Source of the DNA: Cycloclasticus sp.
GTDB taxonomy: Bacteria; Pseudomonadota; Gammaproteobacteria; Methylococcales; Cycloclasticaceae
Length of the DNA: 12,731 nt
Direction: 5' to 3'
Assembly (NCBI GenBank): GCA_018066825.1
Contig: JAGPVU010000036.1
Location: 1-12,731 of the forward strand
Numbering within the stretch: position 1 is the stretch's first letter; every line of letters begins with the position of its first letter. Below, in pieces: positions 1 to 6,335 of the stretch. A model generated the notes under the pieces. It ran no database searches and was not told the origin of the DNA. It saw nothing but the letters and a program-made list of their open reading frames with translations. A program made the translations under genes and the position numbers.

Positions 1-1
1 A

Positions 2-142
2 AAAGCGCTTGAAGATTACCCCGTTTATATCACCGATATCGACGTGCCGCACGAGGAGCTGGGCGTGATTGGGCGTGAGCAAGTGCAGACGATTCACTTT
101 CTAGAATATAAGCAACGGATTGAGGCTAAGTTGAATGTATAA
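2..142 (+). CDS. C-terminal end of an unrecognised protein (5' truncated)
   Basis: An open frame enters from the left edge and ends at TAA 140-142, leaving 46 residues. The tail is hydrophilic, with the stretches YPVYITDIDVPHEELG and a charged, probably helical end (FLEYKQRIEAKLNV). It has no membrane segment and no cysteine. I do not recognise the family from this fragment and assign no function. It converges on the peroxiredoxin gene of the opposite strand, with about 50 bp between the two stops. That gap holds the hairpin at 145-185. Absence of stops over 46 codons and ordinary amino-acid composition support a real gene, but the call rests on a short piece. Confidence 0.6.
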   Translation, partial: KALEDYPVYITDIDVPHEELGVIGREQVQTIHFLEYKQRIEAKLNV

Positions 143-144
143 AA

Positions 145-185
145 CCGACCTTTTTAGCTGCAGTGGCAGGGGATAAAGAGGTCGG
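145..185 (-). terminator. Hairpin between convergent genes, probable terminator of the peroxiredoxin transcript
   Basis: The arm 145-156 (CCGACCTTTTTA) pairs with 174-185 (TAAAGAGGTCGG), giving 12 pairs with one G-T wobble. Inside the loop, CTGC 158-161 pairs with GCAG 166-169 around AGTG, making a second short stem. Read on the minus strand, the structure is followed by TTTTATAC, a short U-tract. The plus side continues as CTAGGTCTATT, with no clear U-run. It therefore fits best as an intrinsic terminator for the minus-strand peroxiredoxin gene, though it may also slow plus-strand transcription. Confidence 0.5.
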
Positions 186-194
186 CTAGGTCTA

Positions 195-716
195 TTAAGC
201 TTTCAAATGGTTGATCATGGTGTCTGCGTCGCTGCAGCTGAACGGGTCATCGGGGCAATTATCCGTTTTTCCTGGCTCGTCAAATAAAGCAGTAATTTTA
301 TTGTTTTCAACCAACATCGAATAACGCCAAGAACGATCACCGAAGCCGAGGTTTTCTTTCTTAACGAGCATGCCCATTAAACGGGTAAAGTGAGCATTGC
401 CGTCAGGCAGCATTTTGACGTGCTTAACCGCCAAATTTTTACTCCATTGAAACATCGTAAACGCATCATTCACGCTTAAGCAATACACCTCATCAACACC
501 GAGCGCTTTGAATTCGTCATATTGTGCGTCGTAACCCGGTAGGTGTGTACTCGAGCAGGTTGGTGTGAAGGCGCCAGGTAAGGCAAACAAGACGATTTTT
601 TTATTATCGAAAATATCGCTTGAGGTGACGTCTTGCCAGCGGAAAGGGTTGTTGCCTAAAAGGCTGTTGTCTCTTACGCGGGTTTTAAAGGTCACTTGAG
701 GTACATCAGTTAGCAT
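195..716 (-). CDS. Prx5-type peroxiredoxin (AhpC/TSA family, thiol-dependent peroxidase)
   Basis: This probably reduces hydrogen peroxide and small organic peroxides in the cytoplasm, using thiols such as glutathione. The signature is PGAFTPTCSSTHLPGY, which holds the peroxidatic cysteine (Cys54 from the start chosen here). The Prx5 downstream block DRSWRYSMLVEN supplies the active-site arginine. A second cysteine in VYCLSVND is typical of the subfamily. Two further cysteines lie in the acidic tail (NCPDDPFSCSDADT). There is no fused glutaredoxin domain. The ATG at 716 is chosen because GGAG lies 6 nt before it. An in-frame ATG at 728 would add four residues but has no ribosome-binding site. 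The gene lies downstream of oxyR on the same strand, and an OxyR-type box sits in the gap, so peroxide induction is likely. Confidence 0.93.
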   Translation of the reverse strand: MLTDVPQVTFKTRVRDNSLLGNNPFRWQDVTSSDIFDNKKIVLFALPGAFTPTCSSTHLPGYDAQYDEFKALGVDEVYCLSVNDAFTMFQWSKNLAVKHVKMLPDGNAHFTRLMGMLVKKENLGFGDRSWRYSMLVENNKITALFDEPGKTDNCPDDPFSCSDADTMINHLKA

Positions 717-722
717 GGTTTT

Positions 723-726
723 CTCC
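723..726 (-). promoter_or_regulatory. Ribosome-binding site that fixes the peroxiredoxin start
   Basis: GGAG on the minus strand lies 6 nt upstream of the ATG at 716-714. The alternative ATG at 728-726 overlaps this site and is preceded by an AT-rich stretch with no purine-rich match, so the shorter reading is preferred. Confidence 0.65.
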
Positions 727-752
727 ATTGGGTTATTAATGACAATGGGGGT

Positions 753-780
753 AGTCTAAGATGTTTTTATATAAAGATAA
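753..780 (-). promoter_or_regulatory. Candidate activator-dependent promoter of the peroxiredoxin gene
   Basis: On the minus strand TTATCT (780-775) and TAGACT (758-753) are separated by 16 bp. The -35 matches consensus at 3 of 6 bases and the -10 at 4 of 6, so alone this would be a weak promoter. The proximal OxyR-like unit ends one base upstream of the -35 element, the arrangement expected of an OxyR-activated promoter. The start site would fall about 30 nt before the ATG. Confidence 0.35.
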
Positions 781-781
781 A

Positions 782-818
782 ATCGATTGTTTTTAACTTA
801 ACAATAGATTGTGTCTAT
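782..818 (-). promoter_or_regulatory. Tandem OxyR-type operator upstream of the peroxiredoxin gene
   Basis: The established E. coli OxyR consensus is ATAGnTnnnAnCTAT, repeated after a 7-bp spacer. The unit at 804-818 (ATAGATTGTGTCTAT) matches 9 of 10 fixed bases. Exactly 22 bp away, the unit at 782-796 (ATCGATTGTTTTTAA) matches 6 of 10, giving the two-unit, one-face layout OxyR tetramers use. The distal unit overlaps the first base of the oxyR stop codon triplet (818-820), and the proximal unit abuts the candidate -35. Binding is inferred from pattern, spacing and context. Confidence 0.7.
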
Positions 819-1699
819 TATTGTTTTCGTAGCTTAAGAATTATATTTTTTAAATAAGCCATAAGCTCGGTTCTAGGGCTGGTTTTTCGCCACACTAAAC
901 AAATTGCACGTGAGGGAGATGGTGAAGAAAAAGGAACATAGCGAATGCCGTCGTCTGTACCGTGGATGGCAATCTCTGGAATAAAGGTAATGCCGGTGCC
1001 CGCACGAACCATTTGCCTTAAAGTTTCTAGGCTGGTGCCCCTCAGGTCTTGTTGTTGATGGATGCCTTTTAATTGGCAAAATTGTAAGGCTTGATCACGA
1101 AGGCAATGCCCTTCATCTAACAAAAGCAACGCTTGATCAATTAAGTCGGCAGAGTTTACGAAGGCGTTTTTCGATAAAGGGTGTGAAGGGTAAACGGCTA
1201 ATTTGAAGGGGTCTTCAAACAATACCTCAGCCACTAAGCCATCATCTTTGATAGGCGCTGCGAGCAAGGCGACGTCAATGCTTCCCTCCCTTAATCGATT
1301 TAATAAAACCTCGGTTTTCTCTTCCACTAGGATTAAACGCAGTTTGGGCAATTGTTGCGTTATCAATGGCACTAGGTCGGCCAATAAATAGGGCGCCAAG
1401 GTGGGGAAAGCACCCAATATAAGGTCGCCAGCTAACGGGTTCTGCGCGTTTTCACACAGGCTTTGCAGTTGCTCAATTTGCTGCAAAATCGTTTGAGCCG
1501 TGTCGATCACTTGCTGGCCAATGGGGGTGATTAATACACGTTTATTATTTCGTTCAAATATTTTTATGCCGAGAGACTCTTCAAGCTTTTTTATTTGCAT
1601 GCTGAGTGTAGGCTGGCTAACGCAGCAATGCTCGGCCGCACGAACAAAGCTTTTTAAATCGGCGACGGCAACAATATACTGTAAATCACGAATATTCAC
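818..1699 (-). CDS. oxyR: OxyR, peroxide-sensing LysR-type transcription activator
   Basis: OxyR senses hydrogen peroxide through a reversible disulfide and activates antioxidant genes. The 293-residue length and layout fit: an N-terminal LysR winged helix-turn-helix (about 1-60, with the recognition region VSQPTLSMQIKKLEESLG), a linker helix, then a periplasmic-binding-protein-like sensor domain. The redox pair falls at Cys199 and Cys208 within LDEGHCLRDQALQFC, the same positions as in E. coli OxyR. This is why I call oxyR and not a generic LysR regulator. The start is GTG at 1699-1697, giving MNIRDLQYIV, which matches the family N-terminus. No good ribosome-binding site precedes it, so coupling to the esterase gene 32 bp upstream is plausible. 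The OxyR-type box lies at its 3' end, so the sequence suggests control of the downstream peroxiredoxin gene and not autoregulation. Confidence 0.95.
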   Translation of the reverse strand: MNIRDLQYIVAVADLKSFVRAAEHCCVSQPTLSMQIKKLEESLGIKIFERNNKRVLITPIGQQVIDTAQTILQQIEQLQSLCENAQNPLAGDLILGAFPTLAPYLLADLVPLITQQLPKLRLILVEEKTEVLLNRLREGSIDVALLAAPIKDDGLVAEVLFEDPFKLAVYPSHPLSKNAFVNSADLIDQALLLLDEGHCLRDQALQFCQLKGIHQQQDLRGTSLETLRQMVRAGTGITFIPEIAIHGTDDGIRYVPFSSPSPSRAICLVWRKTSPRTELMAYLKNIILKLRKQ

Positions 1700-1731
1700 G
1701 TCGAATAGGGCGCGCGTATGCCCACAGGCGC

Positions 1732-2403
1732 TTAGGCCAGCACCCTAAGCAGCCAATGCTTAATATCGACAATTTCTGCTGCAGATACCGAATGTTCCAT
1801 GGCGTAACTGTGCCAGTCGATGGAGTAGCCTGCGTGTTCAAGAAACTGTTTAGAGGCTTGCGCTTGTTCAATAGGAATGACCGGGTCGTATTGGCCGTGG
1901 GCATAAAAAATGGGGATCTCGGCGTGGCCACTTTGTGCGGCATTAGGCAAGTTGTCTTGCATGGGTACATAGGTTGACAGCGCCATAATGCCGGCCAGTT
2001 TCTGCTGAAAGCAAATGCCGGTATTGATGGCGATAACACCGCCTTGAGAAAATCCAGCGATAACGATATCTGACGCCTTAAGACCGTCTTTAATTTGTTC
2101 ATTGATCATAGCCGTGACAATCGCGGTGGAACTGGCAATCCCTTTACTATCAGCGCGTTTCATTAAGTCCATTTCAGTAATGTCGTACCAGGCGGGCATG
2201 CTCATGCCGCCATTAATGCTGACGGGTATGGCGGCTGCGTGAGGAAAAATAAAGCGGATACCCCGTTCGTTTTGGATGCCGAGTTCATCCACGATTGGAG
2301 CAAAGTCGTTACCGTCGGCCCCCAGGCCGTGTAGCCAAATAACGCATTTCTTTACAGGACCGGTTGGGTTAGACACAATGCTAGGCAGTGTAGTTAAAGA
2401 CAT
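1732..2403 (-). CDS. Alpha/beta-hydrolase carboxylesterase (phospholipase/carboxylesterase family)
   Basis: A 223-residue serine hydrolase of the acyl-protein-thioesterase-like carboxylesterase family, likely cytoplasmic because no signal peptide is visible. The oxyanion-hole region is WLHGLGADGNDF (24-35). The nucleophile is Ser119 in AGFSQGG, the acid is Asp173 in HGQYDPVIP and the base is His204 in MEHSV. All catalytic parts are present and the length is normal for the family, whose members hydrolyse short-chain esters and lysophospholipids. The true substrate cannot be read from sequence. It starts at ATG 2403 without a strong ribosome-binding site, is divergent from lptM across 99 bp, and lies 32 bp upstream of oxyR on the same strand. 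The two may therefore share a promoter. Confidence 0.92.
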   Translation of the reverse strand: MSLTTLPSIVSNPTGPVKKCVIWLHGLGADGNDFAPIVDELGIQNERGIRFIFPHAAAIPVSINGGMSMPAWYDITEMDLMKRADSKGIASSTAIVTAMINEQIKDGLKASDIVIAGFSQGGVIAINTGICFQQKLAGIMALSTYVPMQDNLPNAAQSGHAEIPIFYAHGQYDPVIPIEQAQASKQFLEHAGYSIDWHSYAMEHSVSAAEIVDIKHWLLRVLA

Positions 2404-2502
2404 AATTTATCGTTTGGTGGTTGCTTAATGAGGATTAGAGTATGCCAAAAAAGAGCAAACGTTTATACTGCTAATTATTAAATGATTAACGGGGTATTTA
2501 AG
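2404..2502. promoter_or_regulatory. Divergent intergenic region between the esterase and lptM-lysA
   Basis: This 99-bp AT-rich gap must hold promoters for both directions. On the plus strand TATACT at 2464-2469 is a good -10 match (5 of 6), but I see no acceptable -35 at 16-18 bp. GGGG at 2491-2494 lies 8 nt before the lptM ATG and is the likely ribosome-binding region. The gap is too short for a lysine riboswitch, and I see none of its structure. Confidence 0.35.
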
Positions 2503-2622
2503 ATGATACGTTTCTTAAAAGTAATGTTGATATTAGGCTTAGTTGCAGTATCAATAGGTTGTGGACAAAAAGGTAGTTTGTATCTGCCGAGCGAGTATGC
2601 TGCGGCACAATTGGGTCGTTAA
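2503..2622 (+). CDS. lptM: LptM (YifL-type) small outer-membrane lipoprotein
   Basis: This 39-residue gene is easily missed. It has a short basic N-terminus, a hydrophobic stretch (residues 7-18), a lipobox-like SIGC with Cys20 as lipidation site, then the family hallmark GCGQKGSLYLP and a short polar tail. In E. coli, LptM is known to associate with the LptD-LptE translocon and assist LptD maturation. That role is inferred here from the motif. The -3 residue of the lipobox is Ser where Leu is usual, but the CGQKG-LYLP block is highly characteristic. Its TAA is followed with no gap by the GTG of lysA. The lptM-lysA-dapF order is the usual one in pseudomonads and relatives, and in E. coli lptM likewise precedes dapF. 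Confidence 0.9.
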   Translation: MIRFLKVMLILGLVAVSIGCGQKGSLYLPSEYAAAQLGR

Positions 2623-3894
2623 GTGGATCATTTTCAATACCGTGACAATCAGCTATACGCTGAAAATACTTCAGTAAAATCAATAGTCGATCAGTTTTCT
2701 ACGCCGACTTATATATACTCTAGAGCGACCTTCGAAAAGCACTGGAACGCTTTTGATCAAGCGTTTAACGGTAGACCTCATCTTATTTGTTATGCGGTTA
2801 AAGCCAATTCAAATATAGCCGTTTTGAATGTATTGGCGCGTTTAGGGTCGGGGTTTGATATCGTATCGGTGGGTGAACTTGAGCGTGTGTTGACGGCCGG
2901 TGGTCAGCCTGAAAAAATCGTTTTTTCTGGTGTTGGCAAACGTCACGATGAAATCCGACGTGCGTTGGAAGTAGGGATTCGTTGTTTTAACGTCGAAGTG
3001 TCAACAGAACTCGATCGTATCAATGACATTGCCGGCGATATGGGGCTGATTGCGAAGGTGTCGATTCGTGTAAACCCCGATGTTGATGCGCAAACGCACC
3101 CGTACATTTCGACCGGTTTAAAAGAAAACAAATTTGGTTTAGCCATAGAAACGGCTTTTGAGGAGTATCAGCGGGCAGATAAAATGCAGCATTTACAAGT
3201 GGTCGGTCTCGATTGCCATATAGGCTCGCAACTGACCGATGTGCAGCCTTTTGTTGATGCGCTCGATCGGGTGTTAAATTTATTGCAGCGTTTAAAAGCA
3301 ACGGGTATCGAGATTCAACACTTAGATTTAGGCGGTGGCTTGGGTATTCGGTATCGAGATGAGACGCCACCAACACCAGCAGAGTACGTAGAAGCGCTGT
3401 ATCAAAAATTAGGTGAACTACCGTACGAAATTATCTTAGAGCCAGGGCGCGCCATTGCCGGCAATGCGGGTATTTTAGTCAGCAAAGTGGAATACCTTAA
3501 AACTACGGCAGATAAAAACTTTGCCATCGTGGATGCGGCGATGAACGACTTAATGCGCCCCGCCTTGTATCAAGCTTGGCAAGAGATTGTTGTAGTTAAT
3601 CTAGACTCATCCCATGCGACGCGGCAGTATGACATTGTCGGTCCGGTTTGCGAAACGGGTGACTTTCTGGGCAAGGATAGGGCGTTGGCACTGGCCGAAG
3701 GTGACCTCTTGGCCGTTCGCTCTGCGGGGGCTTATGGGTACACCATGAGTTCGAACTATAACTCTCGACCCAGCGCTGCTGAGGTGATGGTTGATGGTGA
3801 CCAAGTGCACCTGATCGGTGCGCGTCAGGGTGTCGAAAGCTTATGGCAAAATGAAGCCTTATTGCCCAGTGAAACTGAGGAAGTGGGTTGCTAA
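2623..3894 (+). CDS. lysA: Diaminopimelate decarboxylase
   Basis: LysA removes CO2 from meso-diaminopimelate to give L-lysine, using pyridoxal phosphate. The 423 residues carry every family mark: the PLP-binding Lys60 in CYAVKANSN, HIGSQ (199-203), the phosphate-binding GGGLG (237-241), EPGR (273-276), the partner-subunit catalytic Cys343 in GPVCETGDFL, and SAGAYGYTMSSNYN near 367-380. The active site forms across a dimer of a TIM barrel and a beta domain. The GTG start at 2623 directly abuts the lptM stop and gives MDHFQYRDNQL, matching the family N-terminus. No strong ribosome-binding site is visible, so translation is probably coupled to lptM. Its end overlaps dapF by 7 nt, placing the last two steps from LL-DAP to lysine in one unit. 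Confidence 0.97.
   Translation: MDHFQYRDNQLYAENTSVKSIVDQFSTPTYIYSRATFEKHWNAFDQAFNGRPHLICYAVKANSNIAVLNVLARLGSGFDIVSVGELERVLTAGGQPEKIVFSGVGKRHDEIRRALEVGIRCFNVEVSTELDRINDIAGDMGLIAKVSIRVNPDVDAQTHPYISTGLKENKFGLAIETAFEEYQRADKMQHLQVVGLDCHIGSQLTDVQPFVDALDRVLNLLQRLKATGIEIQHLDLGGGLGIRYRDETPPTPAEYVEALYQKLGELPYEIILEPGRAIAGNAGILVSKVEYLKTTADKNFAIVDAAMNDLMRPALYQAWQEIVVVNLDSSHATRQYDIVGPVCETGDFLGKDRALALAEGDLLAVRSAGAYGYTMSSNYNSRPSAAEVMVDGDQVHLIGARQGVESLWQNEALLPSETEEVGC
3877..3881 (+). promoter_or_regulatory. Ribosome-binding site supporting the TTG start of dapF
   Basis: GAGGA inside the 3' end of lysA lies 6 nt before TTG at 3888-3890. The next in-frame ATG (3909) would remove the conserved MLINFSK start of the protein. 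The site therefore supports the rare TTG start. Confidence 0.65.
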
Positions 3895-4715
3895 TTAATT
3901 TCAGTAAAATGCATGGCTTAGGTAATGATTTTGTTGTTATCGATGCAATCAATCAAACGGTTCAGTTAAATGCTGAGCAAGTTAAGCAGCTGGCCGATCG
4001 GCACTACGGTATTGGATTTGATCAGCTATTGCTGGTTAAAGAGGCGCAAAGCGCAGCTGATTTTCGCTATGTTATTTATAACGCCGATGGCAGTGAGGTA
4101 TCACAATGCGGTAATGGAGCACGATGTTTTGCTTTGTTTGTTAGGCAAAAAGGCCTGACTAATAAGGCCAATATTCGGGTTGAAACAGGGGCTGGCGACT
4201 TACTGCTACACGTCAATGATGACCAGCAAGTAAGCGTAGATATGGGAGAACCCGTCTTTGCGCCGTGTGGCATTCCCTTACTGTTTGAGCAACAAAAAAC
4301 CACCTATAGCGTTAACTTAAGCGGTAATGAAATTAATTTTTCCGCACTTTCGATGGGTAATCCGCACGCGGTTATTCAAGTAGCGGATGTTGCAACAGCT
4401 GATGTGATCTCGCTCGGCGCGCAACTTGAGAACCACTCTTTGTTCCCGGAGCGCGCCAATGTCGGGTTTAGCGAAATAATCGATCCCGCGCATATAAGGT
4501 TGCGTGTTTACGAACGTGGTGCGGGGGAAACCTTAGCATGTGGCAGTGGCGCTTGTGCTGCTGCGGTTGCAGGCATTCAATTGGGGCTTGTTAGCTCGCC
4601 AGTCAACGTAACATTAACCGGTGGTGACTTGAATATTGAGTGGCTCGGTGAGGGCTATTCTGTCAAGATGACAGGCCCTGCAAATTTCGTATTTGATGGT
4701 ATGATTGAGCTATGA
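3888..4715 (+). CDS. dapF: Diaminopimelate epimerase
   Basis: DapF converts LL-diaminopimelate to the meso form, which feeds both lysine (via LysA) and peptidoglycan. It is PLP-independent and uses two cysteines as acid and base. Here these are Cys74 in SQCGNGARC and Cys218 in LACGSGACA. Other family blocks are present: KMHGLGNDF (7-15), GFDQLL, NADGSE, MGNPH (156-160), ERANVGF and ERGAGET. Its 275 residues are normal for the family. The start is TTG at 3888, overlapping lysA by 7 nt and preceded by GAGGA. This gives MLINFSKMHG, like MLLRFTKMHG in pseudomonads. Its stop overlaps the next start as ATGA (4712-4715), the classic coupling arrangement. Confidence 0.97.
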   Translation: MLINFSKMHGLGNDFVVIDAINQTVQLNAEQVKQLADRHYGIGFDQLLLVKEAQSAADFRYVIYNADGSEVSQCGNGARCFALFVRQKGLTNKANIRVETGAGDLLLHVNDDQQVSVDMGEPVFAPCGIPLLFEQQKTTYSVNLSGNEINFSALSMGNPHAVIQVADVATADVISLGAQLENHSLFPERANVGFSEIIDPAHIRLRVYERGAGETLACGSGACAAAVAGIQLGLVSSPVNVTLTGGDLNIEWLGEGYSVKMTGPANFVFDGMIEL

Positions 4716-5422
4716 GTCAGCAACAAAACACACTGCATAACGTGAATTTAACAGACCAACAGGTACGGGAATACCTGCTAAACAACCCCGAGTTTTTTAA
4801 TTCATACCCCGAGCTACTTGAAATAATTCAAGTCAACGACCAACAGCAAGGGGTCGTGTCACTAACGATGCGTCAATTGGCGTTATTGCGCAAGAAAAAT
4901 GAAAAGGCACAGCAGCAGTTAGACTGTTTGTTGGATATTGCGCGAGAAAATGATGCCTTATTTGGTCGCATGCAGTTGTTAACAACAGCGTTAATCGACG
5001 CGCGCTGTGTTGAAGATGTTTTTGCTACTCTCGACGATATGTTGCGTGATTGTTTCGGTGCGGATTTTTTTGCTATTCGGCTGGTGGCTAATGAGGTTGC
5101 TCCGGATTTCCCTATTACCGATGTGGTTTGGCAGAGCGACTGTGCGCAGTTAGAAAGCTTTCAGCGTATTCTAGATTCACAAAAAATTAAATGTGGTCAT
5201 CCAACGCATGCACAAGCCACGGCCCTGTTTAACGAACAGGCGGCAGAGGTGCAATCGGTTGCATTTATTCCTTTAAAAATCAATCAGCAAGACGGGCTAT
5301 TGGCCATTGGTAGTAAAGAAATGGATAGATTCCATCCTACGATGGGGTCATTGTTCCTTGCTCATTTAGGCGAACTGGTCGCGAAACGTTTAGCGTCCTT
5401 GCAGCAACCCGACAAGGAATAA
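4712..5422 (+). CDS. DUF484 family protein (GAF-like domain)
   Basis: A 236-residue cytoplasmic protein of the DUF484 family, whose E. coli member (YigA) sits between dapF and xerC, as here. The N-terminal part has the family pattern VREYLLNNPEFFNSYPELL (18-36). A charged helical stretch of coiled-coil character follows (about 52-85), and then a GAF-like fold ending in GLLAIGSKEMDRFHPTMG (195-212) and an amphipathic helix. No ligand or partner can be deduced. GAF domains often bind small molecules or mediate dimers, and that is the extent of the inference. It starts with the ATGA overlap at dapF and ends one base before the xerC GTG, so it is very likely co-translated with both. Confidence 0.92.
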   Translation: MSQQQNTLHNVNLTDQQVREYLLNNPEFFNSYPELLEIIQVNDQQQGVVSLTMRQLALLRKKNEKAQQQLDCLLDIARENDALFGRMQLLTTALIDARCVEDVFATLDDMLRDCFGADFFAIRLVANEVAPDFPITDVVWQSDCAQLESFQRILDSQKIKCGHPTHAQATALFNEQAAEVQSVAFIPLKINQQDGLLAIGSKEMDRFHPTMGSLFLAHLGELVAKRLASLQQPDKE

Positions 5423-5423
5423 C

Positions 5424-6335
5424 GTGAGCCCAGTAGCTGTTGATTTAGTGCAGCGGTTTATTGAAGTGTTAAGAGTCGAACGCCGTTTGTCGCCAAACAC
5501 CTTAAAAGCATACCGGCGAGACTTAGCCCAATTGATCGACTTTTGTGCTCAGCAGGGGCTTAACCAATGGTCTGAATTAAACGGCCATCATCTTCGGCGA
5601 TTTATCGCCGAGCGACATCGTGGCGGGTTGGGTAGCCAAAGCTTGCAGCGAGAATTATCGGCTTGTCGTAGTTTTTTTACCTATCTGATCAAAATACGCC
5701 AGCTAGTCAATAATCCAGCCGCGGGTATTCGTGCGCCTAAAGCGGCTAAGGCCTTGCCGCACGTGCTTGATGTAGACCAAGTTAACGCCTTGCTAGAAGT
5801 GGAGCCAATGGATGCATTGGAAACCCGCGATTTGGCAATGTGGGAGTTATTGTATTCATCAGGCTTACGCGTTGGCGAGCTGGTTAAGGTCAATTTAACC
5901 GACATAGATCTAAGCGGCCAGACCATTCATGTGGTCAGCGGTAAGGGTCAAAAATCCAGACTATTACCGCTCGGGCAAAAGGCGGTAACAGCGATACGCG
6001 CGTGGCTATTAGAAAGGATTGCGTGTCATAAGCAGGATGATATGGCGCTATTTATTAGTAAGAATGGCGCGCGTTTAAGTGCTCGTAGTGTCCAGTCGCG
6101 TCTAGAACGCTGGCGTAAACGCCAAGGCTTACAAGGGCGTCTGTACCCACATATGTTGAGGCATTCGTTTGCCAGTCACATGCTGGAGTCGAGTAGGGAT
6201 TTGCGCGCGGTGCAAGAACTTTTAGGTCACAGCAACATCAGTACCACACAGGTTTATACCCACTTAGACTTTCAGCATTTAGCGTCGGTATACGATCAGG
6301 CGCACCCACGCGCAAAACAAAAAAAGAAGCCTTAA
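5424..6335 (+). CDS. xerC: Site-specific tyrosine recombinase XerC
   Basis: XerC acts with XerD and FtsK at dif sites to resolve chromosome dimers before division. The 303 residues comprise an N-terminal SAM-like DNA-binding domain (about 5-95, with RLSPNTLKAYRRDL) and a C-terminal catalytic domain. The catalytic set is complete: Arg149 (SGLRVGEL), Lys174 (SGKGQKSR), His243 and Arg246 (PHMLRHSFA), His269 (LGHSNISTTQ) and the nucleophile Tyr278 (VYTHLD). The GTG start at 5424 has AAGGA 5 nt upstream. Position after DUF484 and dapF identifies it as XerC and not a phage integrase or XerD. The E. coli neighbour yigB (HAD phosphatase) is absent downstream. The stop overlaps that of a convergent gene. 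Confidence 0.96.
   Translation: MSPVAVDLVQRFIEVLRVERRLSPNTLKAYRRDLAQLIDFCAQQGLNQWSELNGHHLRRFIAERHRGGLGSQSLQRELSACRSFFTYLIKIRQLVNNPAAGIRAPKAAKALPHVLDVDQVNALLEVEPMDALETRDLAMWELLYSSGLRVGELVKVNLTDIDLSGQTIHVVSGKGQKSRLLPLGQKAVTAIRAWLLERIACHKQDDMALFISKNGARLSARSVQSRLERWRKRQGLQGRLYPHMLRHSFASHMLESSRDLRAVQELLGHSNISTTQVYTHLDFQHLASVYDQAHPRAKQKKKP

Noticed and set aside
1686..2102. 138-residue minus-strand reading frame overlapping the esterase
   Set aside because: It lies in another frame of the same strand within a gene whose catalytic triad is intact, and its translation has no recognisable domain.
2404..2502. Lysine riboswitch before lptM-lysA
   Set aside because: The region is only 99 bp, well short of the roughly 170-nt lysine aptamer, and shows no long paired helices.
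5424..6335. XerC as the integrase of a mobile element
   Set aside because: It sits in the conserved lysA-dapF-DUF484-xerC order with a matching ribosome-binding site. No attachment-site repeats or phage genes are nearby.
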